From Candidatus Brachybacterium merdigallinarum (GTDB lineage Bacteria > Actinomycetota > Actinomycetes > Actinomycetales > Dermabacteraceae), in contig DXDT01000137.1 in the NCBI GenBank assembly GCA_019115335.1, positions 1 to 37,757 of the forward strand: a stretch of 37,757 nucleotides of DNA, written 5' to 3'. Shown here in pieces: positions 25,641 through 34,616 of this stretch. The first letter of the stretch is position 1; every line of letters begins with the position of its first letter. The notes below the pieces were generated by a model, which had not been told where the DNA came from, made no database searches, and worked only from the letters and a program-made list of their open reading frames with translations. Made by a program: the position numbers and the translations under genes.

Positions 25641-26436
25641 ATCCGCATCCGTCCAGGAGGCCGCACCGGAGATGACCATCGATCAGAAGCGGGAAGTGTT
25701 CAGGGACCTGCACCGCAGCGGGTTCTTCGTCCTGCCGAACGCGTGGGACCTCGGCAGCGTCCGACGGCTTGAGACCGCAGGGTTCCGTGCCATCGGCTCG
25801 ACCAGCTCCGGTGCAGCATGGGCCACCGGCGCGCAGGACGGTGACATGGCGCTCGAGGACGTCCTCGCTCATCTGCGCATGCTCGTCGACGCCACCACGC
25901 TGCCGATCAATGCTGACTTCGAGAGCGGCTTCGCCCAGAACCTCGCAGACCTGCAAGCCAACATCGAGCGCGCTGCGGAGACCGGCGTCGCAGGGATCTC
26001 CCTCGAGGACTGGTCCGGCCAGGAGATGTACGACTCGCAGCTGGCGTGCGAGCGGATCCGAGCCGCCCGCGAGCAGCTCGATGTCACCGCGCCCCGCGTT
26101 CTGCTCATCGGTCGCAACGAGAACTATCGGGTCCCGTCCATGACGGTCTCGGAGAGCATCGAGCGTCTGGTGGCCTACTCCGAGGCGGGCGCTGACTGTC
26201 TCTACGCTCCGTTCATCGACGACCACGGCGCCGTCGCGGAGCTCGTCGCTGCCGTGGCGCCCAAGCCGCTCAACGTCGTCGTCACCGAGTACGACGACCG
26301 GATCACCGCGCTGGCTGACCTGGGGGTGCGGCGCTGCAGCGTCGGCGGTTCGCTGGCGAAGAAGGCATGGCTCGCGGTCGACCGCGCGATCGAGCAGCTC
26401 CAGGAGCAGGAGGCGAGGAGCGCCCCGGCCCGATAG
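25636..26436 (+). CDS. Isocitrate lyase / PEP mutase family protein (alternative start 25672)
   Basis: FFVLPNAWDLGSVRRLETAGFRAIGSTSSGAAWATGAQDG...LPINADFESGFA...AGISLEDWSG...LIGRNENY...AGADCLYAPF. Confidence 0.88.
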   Translation: MSSASVQEAAPEMTIDQKREVFRDLHRSGFFVLPNAWDLGSVRRLETAGFRAIGSTSSGAAWATGAQDGDMALEDVLAHLRMLVDATTLPINADFESGFAQNLADLQANIERAAETGVAGISLEDWSGQEMYDSQLACERIRAAREQLDVTAPRVLLIGRNENYRVPSMTVSESIERLVAYSEAGADCLYAPFIDDHGAVAELVAAVAPKPLNVVVTEYDDRITALADLGVRRCSVGGSLAKKAWLAVDRAIEQLQEQEARSAPAR

Positions 26437-26565
26437 CGGCAGACCGGCCGCGCAGGAGCTCGTGCCAGATGCACGGGGTGGTTCACCATGAAGGGCGGGG
26501 ACGGGAAGCGCCCGCAGTCCCGCTGCGGCAGGCCACGCCGAGCTGGTATTCAACTGGTGACGAAA

Positions 26566-26595
26566 CCGCCCTCCCGGACGTTCCCGGGAGGGCGG
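26566..26595. terminator. Hairpin downstream of tRNA-Ala (minus strand) and downstream of the PEP-mutase family gene
   Basis: CCGCCCTCCCGG-acgttc-CCGGGAGGGCGG: perfect 12 bp arms. Followed by TTT on the minus strand. Confidence 0.75.
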
Positions 26596-26616
26596 CTTAT
26601 GTACTCTGACCTGCGG

Positions 26617-26689
26617 TGGAGCTAGGGGGATTCGAACCCCCGACCTTCTCATTGCGAACGAGACGCGCTACCAACTGCGCCATAGCCCC
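26617..26689 (-). tRNA. tRNA-Ala (anticodon CGC)
   Basis: Reverse strand GGGGCTATGGCGCAGTTGGTAGCGCGTCTCGTTCGCAATGAGAAGGTCGGGGGTTCGAATCCCCCTAGCTCC+A. Acceptor and T arms pair; anticodon loop TTCGCAA. Confidence 0.95.
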
Positions 26690-26778
26690 ATGTCGCTGGG
26701 CGACCACGACAGATTAGCATCGATGCGCCGTCGGGGAGGACACGTCCGGCCCGAGGTGGACGAGGATCACAGCACTGC

Positions 26779-27669
26779 TCAGCGGAAGGCGTCGCGGACC
26801 GCCTGGACCTCCTCGAACAGGGCATCCACCGGTTCCACCCGCTGCTGCCCGGTGCACGCCACGTAGGCGGGGCGAAGGTGGTCAGGTGCATCGACCGGGC
26901 CGTGACCGGGCCAGGTGCGGATCGAACCGCCGGCGCGGCGCAGGATGTGGAACCCGGCGGCGATGTCCCAGGAGTTGATGCTGGGCAGAGCGGTGGCATC
27001 CGCCCAGCCCGCCGCCACGTACGCCAGCTCGAGAGCGGCGGTGCCCAGGTGCCGCACCGCGGAGGCGCTGGAGGCCATGCGGGTGGCCCACTGACCCGAC
27101 TCCTCGGGGAACTCGGTGACGGAGCGGTGGGTGGGGAAGCCGGAGAGCACGAGCGCATCGGCGGCCGGCCGGGTGTCCCGCGGGTGGATCGGGGTGCCGT
27201 TCAGCAGTGCAGGGCCGTCGGCGGCGGCGAACACCTGGCCCAGCACGGGGGCATCGATCACCCCGGCGACCAGCTCCTCCCCCACGGTGACGCCGATCGA
27301 GACGCAGAACAGCGGCATGCCGGCGGCGAAGTTGCTGGTGCCGTCGATCGGGTCGACGTAGAAGGAGACGACGTCCTCGCCCGCGGCGCCCTCGGCAGGG
27401 CGCTCCCCGCCCTCCTCGCCGACGATCCGGCAGGAGGGCAGGCGGCGGCGCAGCTCGGCGACGATCATCTCCTCGCAGGCGCGGTCGTGCTCGGTGACGA
27501 TGTCGTGGCTGGAGGTCTTGTACTCGCGGGAGAGGTCATCGCGGTCCAGGGAGCGCAGGTGCTCGGCGGCGCGGTGGGCCGCGGCGACCGCGATCTCGAG
27601 CAGCTCGGCCGGAGCGGGGACAGTGGAATCAGGGGCGGGGGCATCAGGGCGGGGATCGGTGGTGTTCAT
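26779..27669 (-). CDS. Inositol monophosphatase family protein
   Basis: TSSHDIVTEHDRACEEMI...IVGEEGGERP...FYVDPIDGTSNFAAGMPLFCVSIGV...INSWDIAAGFHILRRAGG. Confidence 0.92.
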   Translation of the reverse strand: MNTTDPRPDAPAPDSTVPAPAELLEIAVAAAHRAAEHLRSLDRDDLSREYKTSSHDIVTEHDRACEEMIVAELRRRLPSCRIVGEEGGERPAEGAAGEDVVSFYVDPIDGTSNFAAGMPLFCVSIGVTVGEELVAGVIDAPVLGQVFAAADGPALLNGTPIHPRDTRPAADALVLSGFPTHRSVTEFPEESGQWATRMASSASAVRHLGTAALELAYVAAGWADATALPSINSWDIAAGFHILRRAGGSIRTWPGHGPVDAPDHLRPAYVACTGQQRVEPVDALFEEVQAVRDAFR

Positions 27670-27736
27670 CGCTGCCAGCTTAGTCCGCCCTGGTCACGCC
27701 GGGGAACTCGACTGCGGTGCAGACGCCTCGGGCTCT

Positions 27737-29131
27737 TCAGGACGGATCCGGTCCCAGCAGGTGGCGCAGGTACGGGGTCATCAGCATGCCGTCCGGGTCC
27801 GCGGCGGCGCGCACCGCGGTGAAGTCCTCGAAGCGGGGGTAGAGCCGGGCCAGCTCCCGGGCACCGAGCCAGTGCTGCTTGCCCCAGTGGGGGCGGGCGG
27901 CGAAGGGGGCGAGGGTGCGCTGGACCATCAGCAGGTACGGCCCGGCCTCCTCCCGGTGATGGCGGTGGGCGGCGATGTACACGGTGTCACGGCCGTGCGC
28001 GGTGGAGAGCCACACATCGTCCGCGGCGACCCGTCGGATCTCCAGCGGGAAGGTGATCTGCACATCCTCCTCTTCGAAGCGTCGGCGCAGGGCGGCGAAG
28101 GCGGCCTCGAAGTGCTCCGCGGGCAGCGCCCACTCGGATTCGTGGAATCGGACCCGGCGCGGGGCGACGAAGACCTTCGAGGAGTCGTCGGTGACCGGGG
28201 CACCGGCGAACACGCGCGAGGCCAGGCCGCCGATCGGACGGGACAGCGGCGGCGCCACCGCCGCGGCAGTGCACAGCATCCCCCAGGCGCCGTTGCCGAG
28301 CAGCTCCCGTTGGGTGAACTCGGCGAGGGGGTGGGCGCGCTGGCGGGGCGCCGCGGCGGGCAGGCGGCGCATGGTGCGCTGGGTGACGAGGCGGCTGCGC
28401 GGGAACCAGAACAGCTCGTGGTGGTCACTGATCGCCGAATCGGCGAGGAAGGCACCGGCGGCCTCCTCGAGGTCGACGGTGCTCTCGGTCAGGCCCAGCC
28501 GGTAGCCGGGCACGCAGGCGAGGGTGACCTCGAGGATCACGCCGATCGCGCCGAGCCCCAGCCGAGCGGCCTGGAACAGCTCCGGGTCCTGGCCCAGATC
28601 GTCCTCCAGGGAGGTGTCGAGGATGCTGCCGTCGGGCAGGGCGATCCGCAGCGCCCGGACCATGCCGGCGAAGCCGGTGAAGCGGGCGCCGGTGCCGTGG
28701 GTGCCGGTCTGGATGGCGCCGGCGATCGACTGGTGGTCGATGTCTCCCATCACCGGCAGCGCGAGGCCATAGGGCGCAAGCAGCTCCGCGATCTCCCGCA
28801 GGCGGGTGCCGCCGCGCAGGGTGACCAGGCCCGTGGCGGGATCAGCGGCGACCAGCCCCGTGTAGTCGTCCAGGGTCAGCAGGATGCCGTCCGTCCTCAC
28901 CAGGGCGGAGAAGGAGTGCCCACCGCCGATCACCCGAACACCCTGTCCCCGGGATCGGGCCCGCTGCAGGGCGGCTTGCACCTCCTGCTCGGTGCGCGGG
29001 GCGAGGACCTCCGCGGGGTCCCATCGCACCGATCCGCTCCAGTTCCGGCGCGGGACGGCGGTCGCCGCCGGGATGTGCGTGTCGGTGCCGGTCGCGGTCA
29101 TCTGGTCACCCCTCATGTCGTCATCGATCAT
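27737..29131 (-). CDS. FAD-linked sugar-lactone oxidase (D-arabinono-1,4-lactone oxidase family)
   Basis: NWSGSVRWDPAEVLAPRTEQEVQAALQRARSRGQGVRVIGGGHSFSALVRTDGILLTLDDY...IAGAIQTGTHGTGARF...HWGKQHWL. Alternative start 29101. Confidence 0.9.
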   Translation of the reverse strand: MIDDDMRGDQMTATGTDTHIPAATAVPRRNWSGSVRWDPAEVLAPRTEQEVQAALQRARSRGQGVRVIGGGHSFSALVRTDGILLTLDDYTGLVAADPATGLVTLRGGTRLREIAELLAPYGLALPVMGDIDHQSIAGAIQTGTHGTGARFTGFAGMVRALRIALPDGSILDTSLEDDLGQDPELFQAARLGLGAIGVILEVTLACVPGYRLGLTESTVDLEEAAGAFLADSAISDHHELFWFPRSRLVTQRTMRRLPAAAPRQRAHPLAEFTQRELLGNGAWGMLCTAAAVAPPLSRPIGGLASRVFAGAPVTDDSSKVFVAPRRVRFHESEWALPAEHFEAAFAALRRRFEEEDVQITFPLEIRRVAADDVWLSTAHGRDTVYIAAHRHHREEAGPYLLMVQRTLAPFAARPHWGKQHWLGARELARLYPRFEDFTAVRAAADPDGMLMTPYLRHLLGPDPS

Positions 29132-29145
29132 GTCGTCACCTGTGG

Positions 29146-30348
29146 TCAGAGGAAGACCTTCCCCTCGCCGCGGTAGGTGGGAGCCGCCCCGGCCACCCGG
29201 TCCCCCGCGATCAGCACGTACTCCCGGGCGTGCTCGGCGGGCTCCCCGGCCTTCGCGTGCCGCAGCCACACCGTGTCCCCCACCTGCAGCGACTCGGCGG
29301 CCTCGCCGAGCACGGGGGTCTGCACCTCGCCGGCGGCCTCCTGCGGGGCGAAGCGGAGCCCGGGGGGATGGTGGATGGTGGGCAGGCGGTCCGGTCCGGG
29401 CACGCCGCTGGCGATCCAGCCACCGCCCAGGAGCGTCGCGACCTCCGGCGCGGGCCGTCGCACCACGTCCACACCGATCAGCAGGGCCGGCTGCGGGGAG
29501 AAGGCCTCGTACCGGTCGAACAGTCCGGGGCCGATCAGTCCCGAGCCGGCCGCGACCTCGGTGACGGCCATCTCCCCGGCGGTGGACTCGAGCGAGCCGG
29601 TGCCGCCGCCGTTGACGAACTCGAGCTCGGCGATCTCGCGCACCGCGGCGACGGCCTCGGCACGGCGGGCCCGGATCTCGCGGGCGGAGAGGCGCTTCAT
29701 GGAACGCACGGCCACGGTGTACGGGGTCAGCGGGGCGTCGGTGACCCCGGCGATCTGCCCCTCGTACGCCATCATCCCCACCAGGGCCAGCGCCGGGCGG
29801 GAGGTGACCTCCCGGGCGAGCTGGGCAGCCTGCTCGGGGGTGTGCAGCGGGGAGCGGAAGGCGCCGAAGCGCAGGCCGGGCAGCGGAGCATAGGAGACGT
29901 CCAGCTCGATCGCGACCCGGATCTCGGCCCCGGCGGGCAGGTGTCCGGTGGACGCGGCGAGGATCAGCTCCAGCTGCGCGGTCTCGTCGACCATCAGGGT
30001 GATCTCACGGCGGGCAGTGTCACTGCTGGCCAGGCGGGCGAGGGCGGCACGGTCCGCGGTGGGATAGGCGAGCAGGATGTCCCGCGCCCCGTGCTCGTGC
30101 AGCCACAGCGCCTCGGGCAGCGTGAAGGCCAGGATGCCCGAGAATCCAGGGGCGGCCAGGGCGCGCTCCAGCAGGGAGCGCACGCGCAGGGACTTCGAGG
30201 CGACGCGGATCGGCACGCCCTCCGCGCGCCGGGCCAGGTCGCGCAGGTTCGCCTCGAAGGCGTCCAGGTCCAGCACATGCACCGGACGAGCATCCCTGCC
30301 CGCGGCGGTGAGGGCCTGGTGGATCTGCGCGATCCGGGTGCTGGTCAT
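29146..30348 (-). CDS. Alanine racemase N-terminal fold / D-threonine aldolase-like PLP protein
   Basis: VHVLDLDAFEANLRDLARRAEGVPIRVASKSLRVRSLLERAL...LVGMMAYEGQIAG...FVNGGGTGSLEST...LQVGDTVWLRHAKAGEPAEHAREYVLI. Confidence 0.87.
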   Translation of the reverse strand: MTSTRIAQIHQALTAAGRDARPVHVLDLDAFEANLRDLARRAEGVPIRVASKSLRVRSLLERALAAPGFSGILAFTLPEALWLHEHGARDILLAYPTADRAALARLASSDTARREITLMVDETAQLELILAASTGHLPAGAEIRVAIELDVSYAPLPGLRFGAFRSPLHTPEQAAQLAREVTSRPALALVGMMAYEGQIAGVTDAPLTPYTVAVRSMKRLSAREIRARRAEAVAAVREIAELEFVNGGGTGSLESTAGEMAVTEVAAGSGLIGPGLFDRYEAFSPQPALLIGVDVVRRPAPEVATLLGGGWIASGVPGPDRLPTIHHPPGLRFAPQEAAGEVQTPVLGEAAESLQVGDTVWLRHAKAGEPAEHAREYVLIAGDRVAGAAPTYRGEGKVFL

Positions 30349-30355
30349 GGTCCGC

Positions 30356-31297
30356 TCAGGCGCGCCGACGCTCGAGGATCTCGTCGAGGTGGAGCTCCTT
30401 GACCGGGGCGGGCTCCTCCGCGGCCGCCTCCAGCTCCTCGATGCCGTCGCGCTCCAGAGCGGTGCTGCCCAGGGCGGAGCGGTGGGCGGCGTGACGGGTG
30501 GCGAGATCCTCGACCTCGCCGCGCAGCGCGTAGGTGGGCAGCGGCACCGGGCGCGGAGTCCATTCCCCCGCACGAGCGACCTGCTCGGCGGCGCGCTGAG
30601 AGGTCTCCTCGAGAGTGGCGCGCTGGACCGGGTGCCGGGTATCGCTGCTGATCAGGGTGCCGCCGGGAGCGGCAGCGGGGCTCGGCGCAGAGGTGCCCTC
30701 CCCCGCAGTGGTCGGCGCAGTGCCGGCCCGCGCGAGACTGCTGCTCGAGGAGCTGCTCGGGGCAGCGGTCTCCGCGGCATCGTCCTCGGTGGACAGGGCG
30801 CGGGCTCGGCGCGCCCGGGTGCGGCGCTCCATCTCGGCCCGGCGCAGGCCCACGAGGTACGCGCCGAGGGCGGCGGCGGAGAGCACCGGCGGCCACCAGG
30901 CCACCAGCTGCGCCACGGCGGCGACGATCAGGCCGAGGGTGACCAGCACGAGCCCTCCGAGCGCGACCCGCAGCGCGCGGCGGGAGCGGGCCCGCTCCGC
31001 GACCGGGTCGATCCGCACCCCGGGGGCGGCGTCGAAGCGGGGCCGACTGGTGGGGTCGGCGGGGCGAAGGAGCAGGCGATCCTCGGGCATGGGACTGGTC
31101 ACCTCACGGGTCGAGCGGTGGGAGCGGACGGCCTCGGAGAGATCGCGGGCGCCCGGGGATGCCTCGGCGAGGTCCGCTGCACGGGCGCGACCCATCACCT
31201 CTCGGCGACTCGCCACCCGGGGCAGCGCATAGCCGACCCAGAGCAGGACGAGAAGGGCGAACAGAACGGCCCCGAGGTTGATGGACTCCACTCTCAC
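30356..31297 (-). CDS. Actinobacterial membrane protein of unknown function (Rv0996-like by context)
   Basis: N-terminal TM AVLFALLVLLWVGYALP followed by RVASRREVMGRARA; two central TM segments ALGGLVLVTLGLIVAAVAQLVAWWPPVLSAAALGAYLVGL; Ser/Ala-rich C-terminal part. Confidence 0.65.
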   Translation of the reverse strand: MRVESINLGAVLFALLVLLWVGYALPRVASRREVMGRARAADLAEASPGARDLSEAVRSHRSTREVTSPMPEDRLLLRPADPTSRPRFDAAPGVRIDPVAERARSRRALRVALGGLVLVTLGLIVAAVAQLVAWWPPVLSAAALGAYLVGLRRAEMERRTRARRARALSTEDDAAETAAPSSSSSSSLARAGTAPTTAGEGTSAPSPAAAPGGTLISSDTRHPVQRATLEETSQRAAEQVARAGEWTPRPVPLPTYALRGEVEDLATRHAAHRSALGSTALERDGIEELEAAAEEPAPVKELHLDEILERRRA

Positions 31298-31327
31298 AGG
31301 GTAATGACACCCGTGTGATTCAGCTGG

Positions 31328-31966
31328 TCATGTGATGGGCGTGTCGGCCCCGAACTCTCGGCCGGTCTCCCGGTGCAGCCGTGCGAGCACCCCGCGCCCG
31401 GCACCGTCGGTCGCGATCTCCTCAGCGGTCAGCGCGAAGACGAGATGGTCGCGCCAGGCACCGTCGACATGGATCGCGGCCCGGCGCAGCCCTTCGGGTC
31501 GCAGATGCAGCTTCTCCACCACGCGCAGGCTCGCCGCGTTCTCCGGCCGCACCGTCACCTCGATGCGATGGATCCCGAGCTCGGCGAAGAGGTGATCGAT
31601 CAGCAGCGCGGTCGCCCGCGGCACCAGGCCTCGACCGGCGGCATCGGCGGTGATCCAGTAGCCCAGCACCGCGGTGCGCAGCGCCCCGTACTGGATGGGG
31701 CCGGCGGTGACCTGGCCCAGCAGCTTCCCGCCCACCGTGATCATCAGCGGCAGCTGCAGTCCCAGCCGGGCCTGGGCCTCGCCCCAGCGCCGAATCTGGG
31801 AGAAGGTGGGCGGAACACCGCGACGATCGGGGTCGCTGGCATCCCAGGGCCGCAGCCAGTCCGCATTGCGGGTGCGCAGGGCCTCGAAAGCGCGCCGGTC
31901 CCGACGCCGGAGGGGACGCAGCTCGAGCTCCCCGTCGCGCAGGGTCAGCGGCCAGGTGTGGACCAT
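31328..31966 (-). CDS. RimJ-like GNAT family N-acetyltransferase
   Basis: MVHTWPLTLRDGELELRPLRRRDRRAFEALRTRNADWLRPWDA...LGYWITADAAGRGLVPRATALLIDHLFAELGIHRIEVTVRPENAASLRVVEKL. Confidence 0.92.
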   Translation of the reverse strand: MVHTWPLTLRDGELELRPLRRRDRRAFEALRTRNADWLRPWDASDPDRRGVPPTFSQIRRWGEAQARLGLQLPLMITVGGKLLGQVTAGPIQYGALRTAVLGYWITADAAGRGLVPRATALLIDHLFAELGIHRIEVTVRPENAASLRVVEKLHLRPEGLRRAAIHVDGAWRDHLVFALTAEEIATDGAGRGVLARLHRETGREFGADTPIT

Positions 31967-32070
31967 CGCGTCATCGTAGTCGCCGCCCCACGGCCGCCCG
32001 CCCGCCCGACCACCTGTCGGTGATCCGCGAACCCGGCCCGCCGCAGCCGGCGCTGTGGGACGCTGGCGGC

Positions 32071-32748
32071 ATGGACGCCGCGCACGCCCCCGCCTCGGAC
32101 CCGGCCTCTGGACCTGCCCCCGATCCTGCGCTCCGGGAGCGCAAGTCACAGCTGCGCACCGCCCTGCGCACACGCCGCCAGGAGATCTACGGGGCTCCTG
32201 CCGGGGCGGAGCGTCGCTCCACGGAGGCGCAGCAGCTGTGCGATCACGCCGCCCCGCTGCTCGAGGATGCCCTCGGACAGGCGGAGACCCTCGTGGTCGC
32301 GGCCTATCACCCGCTGGGCACCGAGGCAGATGTGATGCCCGTGGCCCGTGCTCTCGCCTCCCGGGGTGCTCGACTGATCTTCCCTGCGGCGGCGGGCCGG
32401 GAGCTGGAGTGGATCCGCTGGGACGGGCACAGCGACTTCGTCCCCTCCCCGGGGCGCGGCTTCGGACGCGAGCCCGAGGGGGAGCGGCTGGGGGCAGGTG
32501 CGCTGGCCGAGGCGGCGTTGGTCCTCGCCCCGGCCGTGGCGATCGACCGCTCCGGCACCCGCCTGGGGCACGGGGCCGGCTATTATGACCGGGCCCTGCG
32601 GCATCGCACGGAGCGGACCCCGGTGGTGGCGGTGGTCCACCCCCACGAGCTGCTCGATGCCGGGTCCCTGCCGCGGGACGTGTTCGACGTGCCCGTGGAC
32701 GCCGTGCTGACCGCGGCCGGGCTCACCCGGCTGCCTGCCGCGGAGTGA
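32071..32748 (+). CDS. 5-formyltetrahydrofolate cyclo-ligase
   Basis: RERKSQLRTALRTRRQ...YHPLGTEADVMPVARALASRGARLIFPA...LVLAPAVAIDRSGTRLGHGAGYYDRAL. Confidence 0.93.
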   Translation: MDAAHAPASDPASGPAPDPALRERKSQLRTALRTRRQEIYGAPAGAERRSTEAQQLCDHAAPLLEDALGQAETLVVAAYHPLGTEADVMPVARALASRGARLIFPAAAGRELEWIRWDGHSDFVPSPGRGFGREPEGERLGAGALAEAALVLAPAVAIDRSGTRLGHGAGYYDRALRHRTERTPVVAVVHPHELLDAGSLPRDVFDVPVDAVLTAAGLTRLPAAE

Positions 32749-32889
32749 CCCGCTGGCCACGAACCGGACCCGAGCTCACCCCAGCGTGATCTTGCGAGCA
32801 TCCGTGCGGAGCATCGCCGGGGACCGTCGTAGGATGACCCCTGGCCGCACGGTCTGCGGCCATCACTGCGACCCTGTGGAGGATTCCGC

Positions 32890-33207
32890 GTGCCCACCTA
32901 CGTCTACGCCTGCAAGAGCTGCGGCCATCGCTTCGAGCAGTACCAGTCCTTCAGCGACGACTCGCTGGTGACCTGCCCGAGCTGCAGCGAGGATGCGCTG
33001 CGCAAGGTGTTCAACTCGGTGGGCATCGTGTTCAAGGGGCCCGGCTTCTACTCCACCGACTCCACCTCCTCCGCCACGGCGTCCAGCGGCCCGGCGAAGA
33101 CCGACTCCACCTCCGGCAGCGACAGCAGCTCCTCCGGTGCAGCGGCCTCGACCGGCGCGTCGACCTCGGCATCGAGCGACTCCGCTCCCGCCGCCGCAGC
33201 GTCCTGA
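32890..33207 (+). CDS. FmdB-family zinc ribbon protein with Ser/Ala-rich disordered tail (Rv0991c/Ruc-like)
   Basis: MPTYVYACKSCGHRFEQYQSFSDDSLVTCPSCSEDALRKVFNSVGIVFKGPGFYSTDS: paired CxxC motifs and FKGPGFYSTD motif, then a low-complexity tail. GTG start. Confidence 0.9.
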   Translation: MPTYVYACKSCGHRFEQYQSFSDDSLVTCPSCSEDALRKVFNSVGIVFKGPGFYSTDSTSSATASSGPAKTDSTSGSDSSSSGAAASTGASTSASSDSAPAAAAS

Positions 33208-33328
33208 CCCGCGCGAGGGGCTGACCGTCGCGGTGCCCTAGCCTGCAACGGTTCCTCCCCAGGGGCCGGTTGTCCACAAGCCCGGTGAGCCCCGAGACGA
33301 GAGCCGGTGGCCTGCCTAGCGTGGGCGC

Positions 33329-33961
33329 ATGCTCTCCCGGATCACCGTCTCCCTGCCGCAGTGGCGTCGCGCCCTGCGCCGCCGACGCCGCCTCCTCGCC
33401 GTGCTGGTGAGCGCACTGCTGATCGCCTCGGCGATCCCCCAGCTGGTGCCCCTGCTGCCCCGCAGCCACGCTGTCGTGGTCGCCGACGGGGATCTCCCCG
33501 CCGGCACCGAGCTGACCGCCGCCGATCTGCGCCAAGTGCACGTCGCCGCGGCGCTGGTGCCCGAGGACGCCCCCGCCACCACCCAGGACCTGCTGGGGCA
33601 GCGCACCGCAGTGCCCGTCAGCGACGGCACTCCGCTGCTGCCCGGGCTGTTCGAGGCGCACGGCACGCCCGAGATGCCGGACGGCTCCGCACTGATCGCG
33701 GTGCCGCTCCAGGCCGTGCTGGTGCCGCATCTGCAGTCCGGGGCGGAGGTCGAGATCATCGCCTCCGTGGCCGGTGAGCCCGCTCCGAAGCGGATCACTG
33801 CGCAGGTCATGGAGATCTCCGAGACCGGCGCCGGTGGGACGCTCGGTCTCGGAGGCGGCGAGGGCGGCGCAGTGGTGCTGGTGTCCCTACCCCCGGCGCG
33901 CGCCGCGGACGTCGCGCAGGCGATGTCCGAAGGATGGATCACGATCGCCGCGATCGGTTAG
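33329..33961 (+). CDS. SAF-domain (CpaB/RcpC-like) protein
   Basis: N-terminal TM; VVVADGDLPAGTELTAADLRQVHVAAALVPEDA...LLGQRTAVPVSDGTPLLPGLF. Confidence 0.8.
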   Translation: MLSRITVSLPQWRRALRRRRRLLAVLVSALLIASAIPQLVPLLPRSHAVVVADGDLPAGTELTAADLRQVHVAAALVPEDAPATTQDLLGQRTAVPVSDGTPLLPGLFEAHGTPEMPDGSALIAVPLQAVLVPHLQSGAEVEIIASVAGEPAPKRITAQVMEISETGAGGTLGLGGGEGGAVVLVSLPPARAADVAQAMSEGWITIAAIG

Positions 33962-34018
33962 AGTCCCGATGGACCGCATACGGTCCGAGCATCTCCCCTC
34001 CCCCAGTAAGGAACACCC

Positions 34019-34459
34019 ATGAAGGGCTTCAAAGACTTCGTCATGCAGGGCAACGTCATCGACCTCGCGGTCGGCGTCGTCATCGGCTCGGCATTCACCG
34101 CCCTCATCACGGCTTTCGTCGACAACCTGATCCAGCCGGTCATCAACGTGTTCGGCGGCGCCAACGTCGACGGTCTGGCCTTCACGATCACCAATGAGTC
34201 CACCAAGGTCGACATCGGTGCGATCCTCTCCGCAGTGATCGCGTTCCTCATCACGGCCGCGGTGGTCTACTTCGTGTTCGTGCTGCCGATCACCAAGGCG
34301 CGCGAGTTCGATCGCAAGCGCCGTGGCATCCAGGAGGAGGACGAGAGCGGCGGCACCCCCGAGGACGTCGTGCTGCTCTCCGAGATCCGCGATCTGCTGC
34401 GCACCCAGCAGGGTGGAGCGACCGGGCAGGGCCCGACCGCCACTCCTCCCCAGTTCTGA
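34019..34459 (+). CDS. mscL: Large-conductance mechanosensitive channel
   Basis: MKGFKDFVMQGNVIDLAVGVVIGSAFTALITAFVDNLIQPVINVFGG. Confidence 0.96.
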   Translation: MKGFKDFVMQGNVIDLAVGVVIGSAFTALITAFVDNLIQPVINVFGGANVDGLAFTITNESTKVDIGAILSAVIAFLITAAVVYFVFVLPITKAREFDRKRRGIQEEDESGGTPEDVVLLSEIRDLLRTQQGGATGQGPTATPPQF

Positions 34460-34493
34460 TCCCTGGCCGAGCATCGGCTCGGCGCTGCACTCC

Positions 34494-34531
34494 CTTCGGG
34501 GCGGGACCCACCATCGGGTCCCGCCCCGAAG
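34494..34531 (+). terminator. Strong hairpin downstream of mscL
   Basis: CTTCGGGGCGGGACCC-accatc-GGGTCCCGCCCCGAAG: perfect 16 bp arms. Confidence 0.85.
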
Positions 34532-34616
34532 TGCGTTCCGGTCCATGTCCCCCTGCCCCGCTTCGCACCCCGCAGCCGTGCGGCGGGACGATCACGGATG
34601 AGATAGCGTCCCCCGG

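Noticed and set aside
27494-29176. 560 aa plus-strand ORF
   Set aside because: Antisense to the lactone oxidase gene; no motifs.
33032-33207. Ser/Ala low-complexity stretch as a DNA satellite or CRISPR-like array
   Set aside because: It is the coding tail of the FmdB-like protein; units are irregular and there are no spacers.
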